From Xiphophorus maculatus (lineage: Eukaryota > Chordata > Actinopteri > Cyprinodontiformes > Poeciliidae): a stretch of DNA of 64,000 bases. The position numbers were made by a program, and so were the translations under genes. Positions 60,701 to 64,000 of the stretch are shown piece by piece. How positions within the stretch are numbered: position 1 is the stretch's first letter; each line of letters begins with the position of its first letter. The stretch covers positions 10,443,463 through 10,507,462 of the forward strand of contig NC_036456.1 in the NCBI RefSeq assembly GCF_002775205.1, given 5' to 3'. Below the pieces are notes generated by a model that was not told the origin of the DNA, searched no databases, and was given only the letters and a program-made list of their open reading frames with translations.

Positions 60701-63700
60701 GCCCAAAAGACAGTGATGTTGTGCATATTATGGTTTTTTTTTTATAAAAGTTGTTTTTCCAGCTTTAATTGAACTTCTTCATCCAGCTGTGGATTTTAAA
60801 CTGGCATTCACAAACTCTTCAGATAGTCCAATGCTGAGATTAATTTCAATACTGGCTAATACATTTCAACTTTTGATACATTCTATTTGGATACTTTGCA
60901 TTTATGTGGCATCGCACATTTTTCTATATGGGTCCACATTGGAAGTACAGCCAGTATTTCTACAATAAATATAAAGTTTTAAGTAACTGGTATACAGTTA
61001 ATAAAATAACTTTTCCTAATTATTCATACTCATTTTTCACAAGTTGCTGCTAATCTTACCTGAACTATTTGGGTCAAAAGGAATCCCTTTGTCCTTTCAG
61101 GCTGTGGGCCTGCAGTAACGTGTCTGTTGGTTTCCATCCCCTGTAGAGTGAGCCACAGATGTTTCACGGCGATAAAGTGCATCTTTCTATCACCTGCAGG
61201 CAGCAAGGTGTCTCCGGCCAGCACAGATGGAGGAGCGGGAGAGTCCGAAACAGGAAGTGCAGCAGGGAGGAAGAGGCGGTGGGGCTCCAGCACAGCAGTC
61301 ACGGTTAAGAAGCCATCGATCAGCATTACCACAGACTCCCTGAAGGTACGGACAGCTCACAGGGAGACAAGCTCACAGCAGAGTGGAAAATTAGCTAAAA
61401 TATGTGAAACTCTGTTTAGTGAGTAGAGCATTTGAAACACAGTAAGCTGTCACACGTGCTGGAAATGAGTTTTTCTTTTGTGTTAAAATTTTTCTGGCTT
61501 CATGTTTAACCAGCTTTAACTTTGGGTTCATGAAAAAAAATCCATACACAGAATATCTGTATGCAAACTTGTTAGCTTATTTGCTTTTTACTTTATTTTA
61601 GTTATTAGATTGTATAGAAACAAATTTGAAATTATTGTAGAAAATATTGAACTTTTTTCAATATCTCTTCTCTTTTCCCTCCACCCTCCCCTGTCGTCTG
61701 GTTCTCTCCTCCAGTCTTTGATTCCAGACATCAAGGTGAACCAGGAAGCAGTGATGGACCTTCACCCCGAGGAGCTGCAGATGTCCGGAGACGAGGAGAA
61801 CTCCGACGCCGGTCGGAGCGACCCAGACAAAGGTCTCAAGATTCGACGCACCGTCACGCAGGTCAGGCGGGGGAGGGCATCTTGATGCTGCCGTTTTTTT
61901 GTTTTATTGTTGTTGTTTTTTTTCCTCAAAAGGTCTTTCTGTCTCGATTCCAGTCTGATGACTCCTTTACTCCCTCTCAGGTTGTTCCCAGTGAAAGCCA
62001 GGAAAACGGCCAGGCTAACGTAGAAGAAGAAATGGAGAAATCAGAGGACGAAAAAAAACACAAGACTTCTAAAGACACAAAGAAGAGCAGTCTCTCTGAT
62101 GAAACGTCCGAACCACAGATGTCTGTCAAACTAGAAGGAGAGCCAAAGAAAGGTGAAGTTGGACCACTTTTAGTTTTTTACCCGTTGGAACAATTAAATA
62201 TTTTTACATTTCATAGTTTTTTTAAAATTCTGATTTGATTTAAAATGTACTTTTATTCTTCTTCTAGTTTAGGTTTTTGTTTCAGTAGCAATATGGTTCT
62301 TTCAGATTAATTATTCATCTACTTCCATCTTTTTAACATTTATTTGTTTATTTGTACATCCATCCATCTGTTTGTTCATCTTTCCATCTATGCACTCTGG
62401 TTTTTGTGGGTTTTAGATTTGAAGAATAATCTGCCACAAATTCCTTTTTAAACTGTTTGTATTTACAAAACATGGTTGAAAAAAATGACTGGGAGCTGTG
62501 GAAATTTGATTCTGGAAAACTCTGGGATTTTCACATGGGAAGAAATGAAGGATCTCTGCTGCAGTTTTCCATAACCACCATGAGAGATGCTCTGACCACG
62601 TCGAAGAATTAAATGCCTCCATCTTGAGAAAAGATTCAGTGAATAGACCGTTCCTGTGCAGCTCTAATCCACCTCCGTCTGCCTACCTGACGGTTTTACT
62701 TCTCCATCTCTCCTCCAGTGTCTCCCAGCGACAGTCTGGTGCGACGCTCCATCAGTCAGCAGAAGTCTGGCGTTTCCGTCACCATCGACGACCCCGTGCG
62801 CGCCACCAGGCAGCCGTCGCCGCCTCGGGGGAAAGTTTCTAACATCATCCATGTTGTAAACCTGGTGAGTCACTTGCTCTGGAGATAAACTACAGAAAGA
62901 TTTCCTTATAACGCAGAAAAGAAGCTACAGTAAAAATTTGTTGCCTTTTTTTTTTTCTCCCCCAAATACTTTTAAATTTGCTCAGCTTGCTTCAGAGAAA
63001 CCCTCCCCCACATTTTTCATGAATGAGGTGAATGAGGCTGCTGCCAGTGTTGGCACCGCATCATCGGCTAGAGCCGTAATTACAGTCAGGAACAATTACC
63101 CAGGTGTTCCAGCTGCAGTCAGGTGGAATCTCCAGCAGGGCATGTCTAACCAGACGATGACAAGACGAGACATTACACATTTAGTCATTACATTTTTTCA
63201 GCCTTGTGTCATAGCGGCACGACTTAAGGGCACACAACGGTAAAACTCTGTAGATTAGGCTGGCTAATTTCAGTGCAGATAGACTCGCTGCTCTGTTTAT
63301 TATTATTTACCCTCGAGATACTAAATGGGAATTAAAGAGTATATCTTTATTTTGTTCTTGGCACTAATGGTGACTTTTCACCAGAGGGTGGCACTAAAAC
63401 GGAATACATATCCTGCTGAGCAACAGGAACACATGAGAGAACAAGGGGAGAAATAAAGCAGAGGTGCTGAGATGATAAAACTCCAGTTGACAGTTTTGTA
63501 TGTTAATTCTTGCAAAGATGTGTAGATTTCAGTTTGTATGCTTCTTTTCAAAGACAAAAGATGATAATAACCACCATGAGAGATGCTCATGGTAACCATG
63601 GTTCATTTTTGTAACCAAAAATGAAATGAAGCATCTGCAGTAGGTTGTATACATCACAAATTACATGATTTCAGTTCTTTGACTCTGTTGTGTTGGAGCA

Positions 63701-63968
63701 GGGATCATTTACCTGTCTGAGATTTGACGTCCACCATTTTGTTTTTGAATTGGCCAGCACACCTATCGGCTCATTAGAAATAAACAACTACTTTCTCCTG
63801 TACACGTTCCACCGTTTTGTGAGAGAACGACTCTCGTTCTGACCCGGCTTTTCATCGTAGGTCCGACCGTTCACTCTGCTCCAACTCAAAGAGCTGCTGA
63901 ACCGAACGGGGAGCGTGGTGGAGGAAGGCTTCTGGATCGACAAGATCAAGTCTCACTGCTACGTCACG
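42748..63968 (+). CDS. acin1: Acinus (apoptotic chromatin condensation inducer 1), 3' part beyond the window
   Basis: Thirteen coding exons with agreeing phases: 42748-42882, 45069-45134, 45219-45330, 45425-45495, 46645-47973, 48621-48703, 55308-55428, 59290-59335, 61200-61345, 61715-61861, 61981-62152, 62719-62864, 63861-63968; 894 codons so far. Acinus is a nuclear splicing-linked protein of the ASAP/exon-junction complex. Seen: SAP domain (about 12-46: [20 protein letters not shown]), [20 protein letters not shown], large exon 5 with an acidic run, RKRKAAVP, a proline-rich part, a long Lys/Glu/Arg helix and a Ser tract, then [68 protein letters not shown], and the RRM start [20 protein letters not shown]. 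Order and wording match human ACIN1. The rest of the RRM and the RS-rich end lie right of the window. Confidence 0.95.
42883..45068. other. acin1 intron 1, no gene seen
   Basis: Starts CpG-rich, with a GT run then a G-rich tract (43240-43272, tgtgtgtggggggcgggggg), then AT-rich. No supported reading frame. Confidence 0.5.
45630..45985. repeat. Degenerate interspersed repeats in acin1 intron 4
   Basis: Contains tagatcccaaagggaaatta and gggcaagaaagatctcccgt, resembling the 3' end of a fish LINE. It is followed at about 45870-45985 by caatctcactgagattttat and gaaagaccaagacaaagtaa, resembling an end of the Tc1-like family seen elsewhere in the window. Assigned from memory of such repeats. Confidence 0.4.
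50750..51051 (+). promoter_or_regulatory. acin1: Candidate internal CpG-rich promoter of acin1
   Basis: A sharp rise in CpG within an AT-rich intron (gaccggaactcggtcccgc, cgctcgcgtcag, ctttcgcggccgg), with caacatggccatcgtgcatg. It directly precedes an ATG exon with a good donor. Inferred from composition and position. Confidence 0.55.
51052..51077 (+). CDS. acin1: Alternative first coding exon of a short acinus isoform
   Basis: ATG 51052 reads MLSEGNKN and then GG before donor gtaagg at 51078. Its 26 nt end in phase 2. The acceptor at 55308 accepts phase 2 (GG+G gives Gly), so the product would read [19 protein letters not shown] and lack the SAP domain and exon-5 region. Human ACIN1 also makes short forms (Acinus-S and S') lacking the N-terminus. 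Confidence 0.65.
52052..52073. repeat. (CA)n microsatellite
   Basis: About eleven AC units followed by a C run, in acin1 intron 6. Confidence 0.95.
52656..52722. repeat. Two back-to-back hairpins
   Basis: Arms 52656-52667/52676-52687 (ggctgcaccagt and complement, 12 bp) and 52689-52701/52710-52722 (gtaattacattac and complement, 13 bp), one base apart. Both are perfect. Confidence 0.9.
54129..54153. repeat. (TTTA)n run
   Basis: Short tandem ttta/attt run in acin1 intron 6. Confidence 0.75.
56126..56420. mobile_element. Non-autonomous hAT-like element in acin1 intron 7
   Basis: Left end ggggatgcaccaatcagata, right end cctgattggtgcatctct: inverted ends of about 16 bp around an AT-rich core. 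The ends read like those of a common fish hAT family (gggatgcaccgat). No clear target duplication. Confidence 0.6.
56988..57128 (+). CDS. acin1: Candidate alternative last coding exon of acin1
   Basis: After acceptor tatgaag, a frame in phase 0 continues from exon 55308-55428: [45 protein letters not shown], stop at 57126-57128. Internal donors (gtacgt after 57110, gtacct after 57120) give phases that do not fit the phase-0 acceptor at 59290, so it works only as a terminal exon. It would give an acinus lacking the RRM. A long trailing region with AATAAA at 58182-58187 supports a 3' end. No known domain. Confidence 0.5.
   Translation: MPMPLPLSLLVPAEYYYHQHHQQHLFHSSYSFYNSRPAMPKYVDGT
57129..58200 (+). 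other. acin1: Candidate 3' UTR of the truncated acin1 transcript
   Basis: About 1.05 kb without a supported reading frame and less AT-rich than flanking intron, ending soon after AATAAA at 58182-58187. Confidence 0.4.
62571..62592. repeat. 22-nt exact repeat, copy 1 (copy 2 at 63567-63588)
   Basis: ataaccaccatgagagatgc followed by tc occurs identically in two neighbouring acin1 introns, same orientation, about 1 kb apart. Confidence 0.85.
63567..63588. repeat. 22-nt exact repeat, copy 2
   Basis: Identical to 62571-62592. It is followed by a perfect 10-bp hairpin at 63602-63625 (ttcatttttg/caaaaatgaa). Confidence 0.85.
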
Positions 63969-64000
63969 GTAAGGACAAGCTGCTCAGCGCTGGGCACTGG

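Noticed and set aside
1-64000. CRISPR arrays, operons, phage or plasmid elements, tRNA or rRNA genes
   Set aside because: None seen; gene structure is eukaryotic throughout and no cloverleaf or rRNA sequence was recognised.

Overview
The window is nuclear DNA from a vertebrate, most likely a teleost fish. It has intron-split genes with canonical GT-AG junctions, long AT-rich introns, teleost-type MITEs and Tc1-like transposon debris. Every conserved gene is an orthologue of a gene on human 14q11.2-q12, so this is a conserved synteny block with changed local order. The species cannot be named from the sequence.

Layout. 307-762 (+): last two coding exons of GMP reductase (gmpr2). 1561-2100: a decayed second copy of the 3' end of a TRIM gene. 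2110-4030: MITEs and hairpin repeats. 4901-6409 (-): an intronless, RING-less TRIM protein. 7019-7241: a hAT-type MITE. 8879-10267 (+): homez. 11618-13615 (-): cideb, five exons. 15176-21461 (+): tinf2 (shelterin TIN2), ten exons, with what look like short (TIN2S-like) and long (TIN2L-like) ends. 22033-26112 (-): dhrs4, seven exons found; the small exon that should carry the catalytic serine was not found. 29385-40688 (+): efs, a CAS-family Src/Fyn adaptor, seven exons. 42748 to the window end (+): acin1 (acinus), 13 coding exons reaching into the RRM and continuing past the edge. acin1 also has a candidate internal promoter with its own first exon (51052) and a candidate alternative last exon (56988).

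Gene relations. gmpr2 and the TRIM copies, homez and cideb, and tinf2 and dhrs4 are convergent pairs. TRIM/homez, cideb/tinf2 and dhrs4/efs are divergent pairs. efs and acin1 are tandem and very close: the last efs poly(A) signal is about 160 bp before the acin1 start codon. The genes do not form one pathway; they cover purine salvage, innate-immunity-type TRIM, transcription, lipid droplets, telomere protection, retinoid/carbonyl reduction, tyrosine-kinase scaffolding and splicing.

Most interesting signals: (1) the tinf2 isoform switch, where the exon 7 splice donor itself supplies an in-frame stop followed by a poly(A) signal, and the long-form C-terminus resembles human TIN2L; (2) phase-matched alternative first and last exons of acin1; (3) the missing catalytic-serine exon of dhrs4 in an intron carrying repeat-like sequence; (4) a TRIM protein with no RING but a C-terminal cysteine cluster, plus its decayed paralogue. 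No prokaryotic element, CRISPR array or wholly new system was seen.
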